Shown here: one piece after another, positions 19,107-29,683 of the stretch
Position numbering within the stretch: the stretch's first letter is position 1
How the letters are laid out: every line of letters starts with the position of its first letter
Assembly: GCA_024516035.1 (NCBI GenBank)
Contig: CM044955.1
Location: forward strand, 56,075,257 to 56,139,256
From: Bactericera cockerelli
Lineage: Eukaryota; Arthropoda; Insecta; Hemiptera; Triozidae
Reading direction: 5' to 3'
DNA: 64,000 nt
Program-made: the position numbers and the translations under genes
The notes under the pieces: generated by a model
What the model saw: only the letters and a program-made list of their open reading frames with translations
Databases searched by the model: none
Told to the model about the DNA's origin: nothing

Positions 19107-21534
19107 TAGGGTGGAGCGATGTTTCTACTTTTTAATGGAATAGTGAAAAAAAGTTGTCTATTGGCGAGAAACTTCCAAATCTGTCATTAATTTTTTTCTA
19201 AAAAATCGGGAAGATGCGCCCCGAGCCCCGCCCACTTTTGCAAAATTGTCATTTATAGACACTTTTCCTATGAATTTTCTAATTTTTTTAGTAATACTTT
19301 TTGAAATGGAATAGTTGTAAGTGTTTACTTAATAAAATGATCCATCATTATAAAAATAAAAAATAGTCAATTTTAAATGGTAAGTCCCGCCCCAAATTTG
19401 TCCAAATCCAACAAAATTTTCTAAAATCAGCAAAAAAGACACATATCTGCCGAATTTTCTAATTTTTCTGGGACATTTTTCCGGAACAGAATAGTATTTA
19501 AATACAAAAACATACTATCCTCGTTTACTTGGATTAAAAAGTTTTATAAATTTACACGTTAAGTACCGCCCCGAGCTGCACCAAGACCGCCTAATATTCT
19601 AGTAATAAATAGCTCTCTCTAGGCTCTCTACTAAGAGGATGGGCTCATGTACTGTGGTACACTCAAGTATACTATCCTCTGTTTCTTATAATGACTCATC
19701 CTAGAAATAGAATCCTTTACAAATATGATGATTCATCTCCATCAATGCCACAAAAAGGTCTTAAATATTAGAAACAAAGAAAACAAGATTTTGGTAGAAA
19801 TCCGTGGGTTTTATGCCTACCACAACTCAGTCGACAAAAAGCAGGGAGTGTTATCTGATAAACGATTTGTACGATTTTTTTTCTCTCGAAATAATTAATA
19901 TCAGTGTATTAAGATTCGAAAATGTTATCACGTTTAACAAGAAACAGTTCGTAGTACATTGACATTGATTACATTCATATTAAAGGTGTATGGTCCAATG
20001 TGGTTTTCAATTAAAAATAGATCATCTTGTTTCGATGGACCCAAACATTCAACGAAGAAAGTATCTTGATGAAAGTGTAAAGAAAATAGTAGATCCTGTT
20101 GTTCAGAGAAACGCCTTCTACGCGCATCCTGAAAACTTGCTGTTGATTATGCTGGCAGATAATAGCAAAGTTCAAAGGGAAATGGCATACAGAATAATTA
20201 AAAAATCACGTGAAGAAAACAGGTTCCCTGATGTTAGAAAAGTCACTGTAGCAACATCCTACAGCAGTTTAATATAGTGGCACGAAGTTCCTGTGACTGA
20301 GCCCCCTTATAAGAGACATCAGTATCGAAGATCTGGCCAACATTGTTGAAAACAACACATCAAAAACTTTATTCCAGATGTGCCCTGCCACACACAGTGC
20401 GTCGCAAGGTACATCAAACTTGTGACAAATGCATCAAGCACTGTGATTGGTTATGAAGCCAGAGATGGTTTGATAAGGAATCAAATTGGATCCAGAAGAA
20501 TGATTCCAGTGTTTCGTACAAAACAGGACTTTGCCTGAATAATAAATAAAATTAGCAAATTTTTAGTTAGAAATGTCCGAATCGGTTTTGAAAAATTGAA
20601 GTTTTTTTTAAAAAAAGAAAGGTACTTTCGAATGTCAATACGTAATTTGTAATCTTTCAAATTTACTTTGTATAACTTTATACCTCCTACCTACCTTTAT
20701 TAACTATTTATGTTTCATTTTAATTATACATAATATGAAGAAAATGTTCCGTTCATCAATATATTGTTCTTATTCATTGTAATAACTTGGGTGTTTTACT
20801 CATGTAGCATATAAAAATATACTAATGAATTCACCAACTTGGGGCGACACTAAGAATGTGATATATGAGTCAATTTTTGTTACAAGTGTACGAAAAGAGT
20901 ATAAAGTAGTACTTCAGTAATATTGTGTCCTGTAAAAGTACCCTGGAAAAATGAAAAAAAATCTGTGTGTACCACAGTACATGAGCCCATCCTCTTAGTA
21001 GAGAGCCTAGAGATACCTATTTATTACTAGAATATTAGGCGGCCTTGGTGCAGCTCGGGGCGGTACTTAACGTGTAAATTTTATAAAACTTTTTAATCTA
21101 AGTAAACGAGGATAGTATGTTTTTGTATTTAAATACTATTCTGTTCCGGAAAAATGTCCCAGAAAAATTAGAAAATTCGGCAGATATGCGTCTTTTTTGC
21201 TGATTTTAGAAAATTTTGTTGGATTTGGACAAATTTGGGGCGGGACTTACCATTTAAAATTGACTATTTTTTATTTTTATAATGATGGATCATTTTATTA
21301 AGTAAACACTTACAACTATTCCATTTCAAAAAGTATTACTAAAAAAATTAGAAAATTCATAGGAAAAGTGTCTATAAATGACAATTTTGCAAAAGTGGGC
21401 GGGGCTCGGGGCGCATCTTCCCGATTTTTTAGAAAAAAATTAATGACAGATTTGGAAGTTTCTCGCCAATAGACAACTTTTTTTCACTATTCCATTAAAA
21501 AATAAAAATAAAAGTGCGATTTCGCTCCACCCTA
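19107..21534. mobile_element. TIR DNA transposon, complete ends, 8-bp TSD
   Basis: Terminal inverted repeats of about 550 bp (19,107-19,660 and 20,980-21,534) begin TAGGGTGGAGCGA and end with its complement. The element is flanked by CTGAATAG at 19,099-19,106 and 21,535-21,542, an exact 8-bp duplication. Arms are highly similar and include GCCCCGAGCCCCGCCCAC. The 1.3-kb interior holds a broken ORF (see 19,990). An 8-bp TSD fits the hAT or P superfamilies, and TAGGG ends are hAT-like, but the interior protein does not show me a hAT domain, so the superfamily is open. Confidence 0.92.
19990..20527 (+). pseudogene. Broken transposon protein inside the 19.1-21.5 kb element
   Basis: An open frame of 95 codons (starting MVQCGFQLKIDH, ending at 20,277) is followed, after a stop and a frame change, by 55 codons beginning about 20,360. 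That segment reads IPDVPCHTQCVARYIKL… and ends RTKQDFA at 20,527. The two parts look like one C-terminal region. The PCHTQ and EARDGLIR stretches recall uncharacterised proteins common in insect repeat annotations, but I cannot assign a family. The N-terminal catalytic part is missing, so the copy is non-autonomous. Confidence 0.6.
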
Positions 21535-21544
21535 CTGAATAGTA

Positions 21545-21645
21545 ATAATAATAATCTTTAGTGGAAGGTAACCACCAGGCGAGGTTAATGCTAGTCCGCC
21601 GCCTCATTGATTAAGCTACTAAGGTTTGTCATTTCTCCTCTTATC
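21545..21645 (-). mobile_element. Chimeric short SINE: family 1 head joined to family 2 tail
   Basis: On the minus strand the sequence runs CTTAGTAGCTTAATCAATGA (family 1 A-box head), GGCGGCGGACT, then directly AGCATTAACCTCGCCTGGTG (family 2 tail) and ATT repeats. The tRNA B box and the family body are missing between them. Confidence 0.65.
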
Positions 21646-22111
21646 TCGGCAGAATGAACGAGGTATAATTGTTCTTTCTATTACCTAAAAATACTTGAAG
21701 TAATGATATTTTTCGGTTCTAGGTGCGGTTAGCTCTTTGAGAAGGTGGGTTTTAAGTGGGTGAAAATACCTGGGTGCCTTTAAAAAAAATCCTGCCTTCA
21801 ACCAAAAAAAAAAAAAATACCTAAAAGGTATTTCTGTTCTATCCTATTGTCAATTTAGTACCAGGGATAATTCCGCTAAACAAATCTGTTTCTGGATGAT
21901 ATGAATCGGTCTTGTTTTTCGTTTCTTTCTTGCTCCCTAACAATAATAGTACATTTTCCTGACCCCTACTCTTTTACCTTTGCTTTCGTCTTCCTGCAAA
22001 AGTTATCTAACTCAACTATGTTAATTTTGTTCTATTTTATTTCTATTTACTTCTAGAATCTCGTCTATTCATCTTCAAGTGTTTACATATATTTATATCT
22101 ACTAGACTAAT

Positions 22112-22152
<41 letters not shown>
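22112..22152. repeat. CT dinucleotide microsatellite
   Basis: About 20 uninterrupted CT units. Confidence 0.95.
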
Positions 22153-22157
<5 letters not shown>

Positions 22158-22253
22158 ATTTGCCGGTCTTGCATATCATTATAAATCTTCCCAGAGGAGA
22201 TGCTTAAGCTCTCCCCTCTCTCTAGAGATTGCATAAATACATTATTTAATCAT

Positions 22254-22455
22254 ACAATAATAATAATAATAATATCTCCTTATTTATACTGCCCGAGTAG
22301 GACTTTTATAAAGTCAAATTATTCCAGCAGTAAGCCCAAGACATATTATTATGTGGTAAAAATCCCAAATGGGAGGATATCATGTCATGTCCCGGTTGGG
22401 TTTTGAACCCGCGACCTCTGGAATCTCTGGATTTACAGAGGATTTACACGGGACA
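22254..22455 (-). mobile_element. tRNA-derived SINE, family 5
   Basis: On the minus strand GGTCGCGGGTTCAAAACCCA (B box) is followed by ACCGGGACATGACATG and the tail GCTTACTGCTGGAATAAT, ending in ATT repeats. The A-box half (about 22,400-22,455) is decayed. Confidence 0.75.
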
Positions 22456-22489
22456 CAATCTACCTAGTTATGGTCAAACCTGGACGAAT

Positions 22490-22645
22490 ATAAAATGAAA
22501 ATTGATAAAAGTTAGGGGAAAGTGGACGAAAACAATAAAAAAAATACATATAAACTCTGTTTCGTGTTAATATAGCATAGCATATAGCCCGGTGGCGAGT
22601 GCTACTTGAAGAGTGCTCGTCTTCCGGTGAGCTTGATATAAGAGA
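22490..22645 (+). repeat. End fragment of block D element
   Basis: Matches the terminal 150 bp of the element present in full at 29,684-30,755 and 34,188-35,278: AACTCTGTTTCGTGTTAATA and a terminal CGAGTGCTACTTGAAGAGTG region ending GAGCTTGAT. The terminal hairpin is mutated in this copy. Confidence 0.75.
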
Positions 22646-22649
22646 ACTC

Positions 22650-22790
22650 AAGGGACTAGATTTTTTTCTCTCTTATATCCAGGTTTCTCTTATGAAAGCT
22701 TATTTCCCAGAGATGTTGGACCTGAAAATTGTTCTTTCATAATATCGAGGTTTCTCTTATGTCCAGTTTCAGCTGTATTTGTTACCTATA
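22650..22790. repeat. Repeat built on CTCTTATATCCAGGTTTCTC
   Basis: Several imperfect units of 'tctcttat(at/gt)ccag'. The reverse complement family is at 54,722-55,010, beside mGluR exon B. Confidence 0.7.
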
Positions 22791-22827
22791 GATGTGCATA
22801 CTGACAAAGATTATAAGTTATAAGAAT

Positions 22828-23045
22828 AATAACACTCTTTAGTGGAAGGTAACCACCAGGCGAGGTTAATGCTCAAAGCATTTTCTACCACCTAACCCTC
22901 AAATTCCTATTATTATGTGGTCACAAACTCAAATTAATGAGAAAAAATTCTGTTATTTTTTTTCAGAAAAAATTCTGTTCGAAATTGTGATTCGAACCCT
23001 ACGCTACTCGGATTACCGGACTACCACGTTAACCACTCACTGGTA
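22828..23045 (-). mobile_element. tRNA-derived SINE, family 2, near full length
   Basis: On the minus strand: GTGAGTGGTTAACGTGGTAG (A box), GTAGGGTTCGAATCACAATT (B box), the body, then AGCATTAACCTCGCCTGGTG and TTCCACTAAAGAGTGTTATT. The head reads like a tRNA acceptor-D-arm region. Confidence 0.8.
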
Positions 23046-23384
23046 GTCAAGCAGTTTATAATACGTAAATAAGTTAAATCTATTAGAGAATTTCTAATTT
23101 ATTAGAGAATTAGATATAGTTTATAGTGGGAGTTAAACAGTGATTTAAGAGAAGATTCCATAAATGTACAAAGTTTCCTTCTAGGGAAGGGCAGAAGGGT
23201 ATAAGGTTAGGTCCTTATCTATTTACTTTAAGCAGTTCTGAGGGTGTTATGTTGAAGAAAGCACCAAACTTGAAGAAGTGTACCTAACAGGATGAAGTTA
23301 TGTGCTAGCTTTAGGGTATGAAATGCACTCTCACTACTGAGTAATCGAGTTTCATTTTAGAATAAATAAATAATAATAATCGCC

Positions 23385-23485
23385 TGATTTTTACTACCCA
23401 ATCGGGACTATGTCCCATTATTCCAGCAGTAAGCCCAAGGCGTACTATTATGTGGTAAAAATCCCAAATGAGATATTCACTACAT
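23385..23485 (-). mobile_element. SINE family 5, 3' fragment
   Basis: Plus-strand reading CCCAATCGGGACTATGTCCC, ATTCCAGCAGTAAGCCCAAG, matching the tail of the copy at 22,254. Confidence 0.7.
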
Positions 23486-23499
23486 AGTACATACCTAAT

Positions 23500-23670
23500 G
23501 TATTATATCACAATTTTAGTGGGTAGCGCAGTTATAGAATTATAGATTTTCTTCCTTTTCTTTGAATATTTCAACACCTTATTTTAGCCCAAAATTCCGC
23601 CACTAGTCGCTGATCACATCAAAGTAGCTACTCAATTTTCCTCACGAGGTATGATTGGACCCCGAACAGC
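23500..23670 (-). mobile_element. SINE family 3, 5'-truncated
   Basis: Tail CACAATTTTAGTGGGTAGCG and body TCACGAGGTATGATTGGACC as in the copy at 12,425; the tRNA head is absent. Confidence 0.75.
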
Positions 23671-23799
23671 CAACAACTTCAAGAAAATTCTCAAAACAAA
23701 ATAATTATTTCAAGCTAGACGCAATCTGTAGGTCAAAAATTCTATAGTTTTCTCCGTGAATGGCGATGGCGCCTAATTTAGGTATTAAATATCTCAGGC

Positions 23800-23990
23800 T
23801 CATCTTTTTCTTTTTTGCTCTTTACTTTGATGACTGGGGTCCTCTCATACCTCGTGAGGAATTATGAGTACCTACTTCGATGTTTGCAGCGACTGGTGCC
23901 GGAATTATAAGCAAAAGTAACAGGAAAGGTCCTACAGTTATGCGCTAGCCACTAAAATTGTGATTTAATAACACAAAGAAACACATTTAT
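23800..23990 (+). mobile_element. SINE family 3, opposite orientation
   Basis: GTCCTCTCATACCTCGTGAG then GCGCTAGCCACTAAAATTGT; the headless body of the same family, inverted relative to its neighbour at 23,500. Confidence 0.75.
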
Positions 23991-24007
23991 TTATCCCATA
24001 AAATATA

Positions 24008-24991
24008 CAGGGTGGGGCAAAAGTCTGGAAACCCCTGAATAACTTTCGAATGTCTTCTTCGGTAAAATTTAAAATTTGTACGGTAAACCGGAGTAATAAG
24101 ACCTTCTTTTAGAGTGGGGCCGATTTTTGTTACCGGCCCTCATGTCGGGGCCAGGGGTCCAACTTCATTTTTTTTTTAATACGAACCCCCACCTTTCGAT
24201 ACATTTTTGGAAAAGTGTCTAAATAAGAAATACTTTGGTGCAAATTTTATTTCATTTTATTGACTGTTTGCAAATGGCGTCCAACTTTGTGTATGCAGTG
24301 TGAAGTCTGGGAACCCCTGAGTATCTTGCGAAAGGGCTTTCTCAGTAAATTTAAAATTTTGTACGGTAATCCGTGGTAATTAGACCTTATTTTAGAATGA
24401 GGCCGATTTTTTTTACCGGCCCACATATTGGGGCCAGGGGGGCCAACTTCATTTTTTAAATAGAAAACCCCACCTTGCGATACATTTTTGGTCTTTAAAT
24501 AAAAAATACTTTCGTGCAAATTTTATTTTTTTTCAAATGGCGTCTATTGGAAAATTGTGTATGCAGTGTAAAGTATGGAAACCTCTGAATAGTTTTCACC
24601 TTTATCACGGATCTACTTATTACCACGGATTACCGTACACAATTTTAAATTTACTGAAAAAGCTCTTTCGAAAGATATTCAGAGGTTTCCATACTTTACA
24701 CTGCATACACAAAGTTGGACGCCATTTGCAAACAGTTAATATTAAAAAAATAAAATTTGCACGAAAGTATTTCTTATTTATAGACCTTTCCAAAAATGTA
24801 TCGCAAGGTGGGGGTTCGTCTTTAAAAAAATGAAGTTGGCCCCCCTGGCCCCGACATGGAGGCTGGTAATAAAACTCGGCCCCACTCTAAAAGAAGGTCT
24901 TATTACTCCGGTGTACTGTACAAAGTTAAAATTTTACCGAAGATTCCATTCGAAAGTTATTTAGGGGTTTCCAGACTTTTGCCCCACCCTG
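24008..24991. mobile_element. Foldback element flanked by TA (mariner-like ends)
   Basis: Ends CAGGGTGGGGCAAAAGTCTG and its complement, each next to TA (24,006-07 and 24,992-93). Arms of about 270 bp are inverted copies. A second, direct copy of the arm motif lies at 24,295-24,530, so the interior is built from three versions of the same unit. No transposase frame; the 90-98 residue frames follow the repeats. TA flanks and CAGGGTG ends suggest mobilisation by a Tc1/mariner-type enzyme. Confidence 0.85.
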
Positions 24992-24996
24992 TATAA

Positions 24997-25555
24997 GACC
25001 TATTTGACTGCTGGAGTAAAGGTACTTTTCAGTCTTACCTCGGCAGTATAAACAAGGTATATTATATTCTATTCTATTTATTTATTTAGGTATTTACTGA
25101 GGAACAGACAACAAACATACTTTCATACCTTTCCTAGATTTCAATTTATTGAAATTTAAACTCGTCATTTTCAACTGCATCACATTTTTATTCTTGCAGA
25201 AACGAAAGTCACCTGGAACTTGCGAAATCTCATATTTGCGAGATGCATAAATCTCAGCTCGAGAATGCAAACATGTATGTCACGCGGGCTCCTTTAGTTC
25301 CTGGTGATTTACGGTGTGGATATTAATAGTTTATTCCTGTGGCAGGGCCGAAATGGGGCCAAAGTGGGGCCAAGAAAACGGATTAGGACTTTTCATAGAA
25401 AAACGAATTTATAAGGTGGACCTCAATACAATCATTGCAGAATAAAGCATAAATAACCGGAGAGCTTAATTAAGTTTATTTTTTTTTTTAAACAATTTTT
25501 ATTTACAATAATATCAATACAAATAGTAGATACCAAATAAAAATGCCTAGGGCGG
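24997..25555. other. Intron sequence, nothing recognised
   Basis: AT-rich; no supported gene or repeat boundary. Confidence 0.5.
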
Positions 25556-25574
25556 AAATAATAGATGTTTTAGT

Positions 25575-25650
25575 AATACCTCTCCCTCTGTCCATCTCGT
25601 AGTGTGCCTCCCCTCTGATGGGTGAGAAGTGACACAATACTTCACATTTA
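25575..25650 (-). repeat. Fragment of the repeat at 60,681-61,518
   Basis: Reverse complement contains GAAGTATTGTGTCACTTCTC and CCATCAGAGGGGAGGCACAC, matching the left end of the 60.7-kb element. Confidence 0.75.
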
Positions 25651-25978
25651 GGTGCTGGGGGGTCAACACGAGCATTAAGTCATGACTTAAGTCTGTTCTT
25701 GATTCTGTCTATAACTTTCACCCTAATAGAGAGCGTAATCACAATAAAACCAAAAATTAAGATATTGGCTCATGTGACCCATAATTTATAACTTTGAGAG
25801 ATGTCACGAAAGACAAACTTTTTTTACCTTGCATGGAACTCAAACGACTTTGTATTTTTATACAAATAAACAAAGCTTCCCCAAAATTTACAAGCAATTC
25901 TATTATTGTTTTTGTGTAAATATCTTTTCATTTCAATTTGAATATTTCACTGATTTTTTTTTTCTTTGTGTCTGGCTT

Positions 25979-26129
25979 TGTCTCGCTGGGGGACTATAAA
26001 CAGGGAGTAGACCAGCAGTCTGGCTGGGGGACTGTAAACGGGAAGTAGACCAGCAGTCTGGCTGGGGGACTATAAACGAAGTAGACCAGCAGTCTAGCTG
26101 GGGGACTATAAACAGGGAGTAGACTAGCA
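25979..26129. repeat. 36-38 bp tandem repeat, 4 units
   Basis: Unit begins GTCTGGCTGGGGGACTATAA and ends AGTAGACCAGCA; one unit lacks two bases. Decayed single units appear near 46,010-46,150 and at 57,815-57,880. Confidence 0.92.
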
Positions 26130-26329
26130 TTGGCTTGATTCTGGGGCCCCTTGTCAGTTATTAGCCTCCTTGTAGAAGTGCTGAGTCATTCCTCCACTGT
26201 CTGGCTACCATCGTTCACGATGACGCCACCCTATGATGATGACGATCTTTTTACACATATTTATATTTCTTTTTCTGTACTAATTGTTTGTAAATTGAAA
26301 TTAAATGTAAATACTTATGAAGAACCAGT

Positions 26330-26475
26330 TATCATATTTGTGTTAATCACTTATGTGATATCACAACTACTCAAACTCGCTTTACTAAATCCACGTTGAA
26401 ACCGCGACTTGAACCACCGACCTCCAGGTTACAAGTCCATCGCCTTACCGTTCAAGCTACTGAGGTCGGTCTTAT
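26330..26475 (-). mobile_element. tRNA-derived SINE, family 1
   Basis: On the minus strand: ACCGACCTCAGTAGCTTGAA, GGTAAGGCGATGGACTTGTA and GGAGGTCGGTGGTTCAAGTC, with clear A and B boxes, followed by the body GTTGTGATATCACATAAGTG. This copy best preserves the tRNA-like head. Confidence 0.82.
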
Positions 26476-26819
26476 GAAGAACCACTAACAAGGCAGCAGG
26501 TTACCACTCTCTCTCTGACGTTGGCATGATTTTGTACAATGCTACCAGCAGCTCCCTATACCAGTCCCTGTTTCAACCAGAGTTTTGAGCTTTACAGAGA
26601 AGCGATGAAACGGAAGTTTGGAAATGTTTCCATCGAAATATTTTAAGTTTGTGCAACAACATAGCTTTGTGACGTCACGGTTTTAACAGTCCGGTTTTGT
26701 CTTCCTGATATTGCACACAAATGTTCAGGAAACAATGAGCATGGAATGACATTATCAAAATGTCTGAGTGCAGAATGACACAGAAGTTAATTTGCAATGA
26801 AATGAATGCAATAATAATA

Positions 26820-26935
26820 ATAACATAGTTGTTAAACCTGGATACAACCTCCGTGATTAAACAGATGTGACTACTGCCCGTAGTCCAGAGATCCTGAGTT
26901 CGATTACCAGTTGGGGGAAAATTTTCCAATAGAAA
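26820..26935 (+). mobile_element. SINE family 4 head
   Basis: CTACTGCCCGTAGTCCAGAG, then CCTGAGTTCGATTACCAGTT (B box). Same head as the SINE at 28,572; the core and tail are not recognisable. Confidence 0.65.
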
Positions 26936-27223
26936 ATTGTATTTATTTCGAACAATGGCATTATTAAGCCAACCCCCAATTTTTCATGGTGATATTACCA
27001 TTATAGTTAAAATGACTTTAAATCCCGCTTGGAAAAAAAAAGAAAAGGAAAAAAAATGAGACGTCCAAAAAGTGACTATGTATGTCTATCTCTATTATTA
27101 ATTTAAGATAGTCTTTATGCACACAATTTAGAATCCCTAGCTACATTATGTTGAATGTAAAAGTACTTTTTACGACGAGCATTTTGAGATTTTCAGACTT
27201 CTACTCAGTGGATGTAATGTAAA

Positions 27224-27738
27224 ATCCCCCAAAAAACACTACGTGTAAAAATAGTCGTCAAGTGTTGGAATGATTAAAAAGAACTGATATCAAAAACGTC
27301 AATTTTCTATGTGTTGAAGGAATTATTTTTCACGTAATAAGTCTCTTGATAATTCAACCAAAATAATAGCCTCACAACAACAATACACCTTTGAGCAAAC
27401 TTCGATTTGGTAATTTGAGAATTTAACCAAAAAATAGCCACACAACAAAACAATGCTCTTGTAAGAACAATGTTGCATAATTACAGAACCATTGTTCTTA
27501 CAAGAGCATTGTTTTGTTGTGTGGCTATTTTTTGGTTAAATTCTCAAATTACCAAATCGAAGTTTGCTCAAAGGTGTATTGTTGTTGTGAGGCTATTATT
27601 TTGGTTGAATTATCAAGAGACTTATTACGTGAAAAATAATTCCTTCAACACATAGAAAATTGACGTTTTTGATATCAGTTCTTTTTAATCATTCCAACAC
27701 TTGACGACTATTTTTACACGTAGTGTTTTTTGGGGGAT
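27224..27738. mobile_element. Foldback block A, copy 1 (near-perfect palindrome)
   Basis: Two arms of about 245 bp, starting ATCCCCCAAAAAACACTACG and ending in its complement, meet at a very short centre (about 27,475). Arms are almost identical, so this stretch can fold into one long hairpin. A second copy is at 33,696-34,187. No protein; the short frames mirror each other. Confidence 0.9.
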
Positions 27739-27890
27739 ATCACTACTTTTTGATTTAGATGAAATCCTCTGATAGATGAAATAAAAAGTAATCAACAGAA
27801 AGAAAAAAGACTTTTATTTTAAGGTTGTTATGATACGCAGTAATATTATAAGACTATCATATAAAATGTTGGGTAATTTATATTGAACTA
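27739..27890. repeat. Flank shared in inverted form with 33,537-33,694
   Basis: GCAGTAATATTATAAGACTA and AAAATGTTGGGTAATTTATA recur as their complement left of the second A copy. So the unit duplicated in inverted orientation is larger than the palindrome itself. Confidence 0.8.
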
Positions 27891-28475
27891 GTGCCGTTCT
27901 TGAGATACAGGGTCGGACGTCCTGCCTAATATCCATATATTTTGACGTATAACTCGTTAATTGAAAATTCCAGAAAAATGAAGTCTGCTGATAATAACTC
28001 CTTGTGGTAAAACCTTACGAACAAGTTAAAACTTGATTTGTTTTTTCGATAATTTTTTTTTTTGTTCGTCCGGCTGGCTGACGAAACCGACCAGAAACTA
28101 ACATCAAGAGTGTATGTCGAGTTATAACTTGTTCGACAGGTCTTGCCATAAGGAGTTCTTATCGACAAATTTCATTTTTCTATAATTTACGGTTAACAAG
28201 TTATACGTCAAAATATATGGATACGCAGGACGTCCGACCTTGTATCTCAAGAACGGCAAGTCGTAACTCACTGAAATTTGTTGTAATGAAATTCTCTCAA
28301 TGACACCTTTAGACAATATTCCACAAGACACACCATTCTATTTAAGATTTTGAAGTTGGTCCATTTCCAGCCTGACTGGGGCTGTGTAGATATACGGGTT
28401 TTAGCGTTTTTTGATATTTTGAGTCGTTTTCGAGAAACCCAGGCTTGGGCGAGACTTTATGGATGCCCTGTATTT
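27891..28475. mobile_element. Block B element with internal inverted repeat, copy 1
   Basis: 27,892-28,020 and 28,140-28,260 are inverted copies (GCCGTTCTTGAGATACAGGG, GACGTCCTGC, TATTTTGACGTATAACTCGT). A 210-bp extension follows, ending CTTTATGGATGCCCTGTAT. The extension plus one arm reappears in direct orientation at 31,870-32,173. CCCTGTAT/ATACAGGG ends recall mariner-type repeats, but no transposase is seen. Confidence 0.7.
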
Positions 28476-28571
28476 GTAGGTAGTTATTTGTAAATTTTGA
28501 ATGAGATCTACGTAATTTACGATTCAAAATACAAAAGTATTGATCCAAATAAATGCTTTATTTAGACTGTC

Positions 28572-28815
28572 AGTGGCCAGCCTCCGTGGCGTAATGGTTG
28601 TACCTACTGCCCGTAGTCCAGACATTTCTAGTTCCATTACCGGTTGTTGCAGACTTTTCTAATATTTTTTTCCCCTCTAAACACGTGAGTCTGGAATCAC
28701 AGCCTTCCAGGCTGGGTGAGGTAAATGTAGGTAGCTGGAACGATTCCCAGCGAATGGAGGGTAAAACCCCCCGTCTTGACTAGTTCAAATCAGGACGTTA
28801 AAACCAAAATACAAT
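28572..28815 (+). mobile_element. tRNA-derived SINE, family 4, full length
   Basis: Head: CCTCCGTGGCGTAATGGTTG (A box), then TCTAGTTCCATTACCGGTTG (B box, one change from GTTCGATTACC in the copy at 26.8 kb). Core: CAGGCTGGGTGAGGTAAATG and GCGAATGGAGGGTAAAACCC. Tail: TCAGGACGTTAAAACC. The core and tail are those of the 5S-headed SINE, although the head is a tRNA. It sits in arm C of the inverted block; a matching inverted copy is at 31,600-31,775. Confidence 0.85.
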
Positions 28816-29683
28816 CAACTGGTCACAATCGTTTTAAAATGAGGTTGGTGTGATAATTGGTGCTTCTTTTGTGGGACTTAAACCAGTTTATAATAATGAA
28901 GAAAAAAACATACCCATTTAATCTTAAAATCCATTAACAATAAATCATTAATAATCAACTAGTGTTTTAACCTTGTATTGAAAAATTAGTAATGAACTCG
29001 TTAAAAAACGGACAATTCTGTTTCGTGGTTTTGTTTACAATATTACAATACAATTTTAATTATATTATGTAGGTACCTACGTACATGACCAATTCGATCT
29101 TGGTAAAATAAAGAGAGAAATGAAAGTGCCGAGTATTATTATGCGTTCAGAAATGTTGACCCATATATTGCCTAACTTCGAGTTGCTAAACATGGTGTCA
29201 TTTCACCATAATCGGTAGATATAAACAGAAGAAGTGATAAATTGTACTAGATATACATTTAATAATTATGAATTAATAGGCAAGCATACTCGTATATCCA
29301 TGGAATATACCCTGAAAATTTCAGCTCGGTTGGACAAAAATGCAACTTATATCACGTTTCATACATAAGTAGATGGATAATTAGATTGTGACAAATAAAT
29401 GTTGATCGAGTTAAACCATACTCACTTCGTTCGAAATTAAACGGTCATAGGAGGTTGACCCAAACTAGCAACTACTGTTTTTTTTTTTCTCACGAGAATA
29501 TCGGACATCCAAAGTACAGAGTAAAAAAAATCTACCAACCGGGATTCGAACCCAGGTCACTTTGCAAACTTTGTAATTTACCTACACCAGTCGACGACCA
29601 CCACAGAGACTGCTCAATACATAATATTTTATTATATTTATCATTTGATCTGCAAATCAATATTTTTGCTTCTTACTGGCCAA
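28816..29683. repeat. Inverted block C, left arm
   Basis: Matches 30,756-31,599 as reverse complement, at clearly less than 100% identity. Contains GTAATGAACTCGTTAAAAAA, a SINE family 3-type piece with GGGATTCGAACCCAGGTCAC (about 29,540-29,560), and ends at TTACTGGCC. With the SINE at 28,572 the whole arm is about 1.1 kb. Confidence 0.85.
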
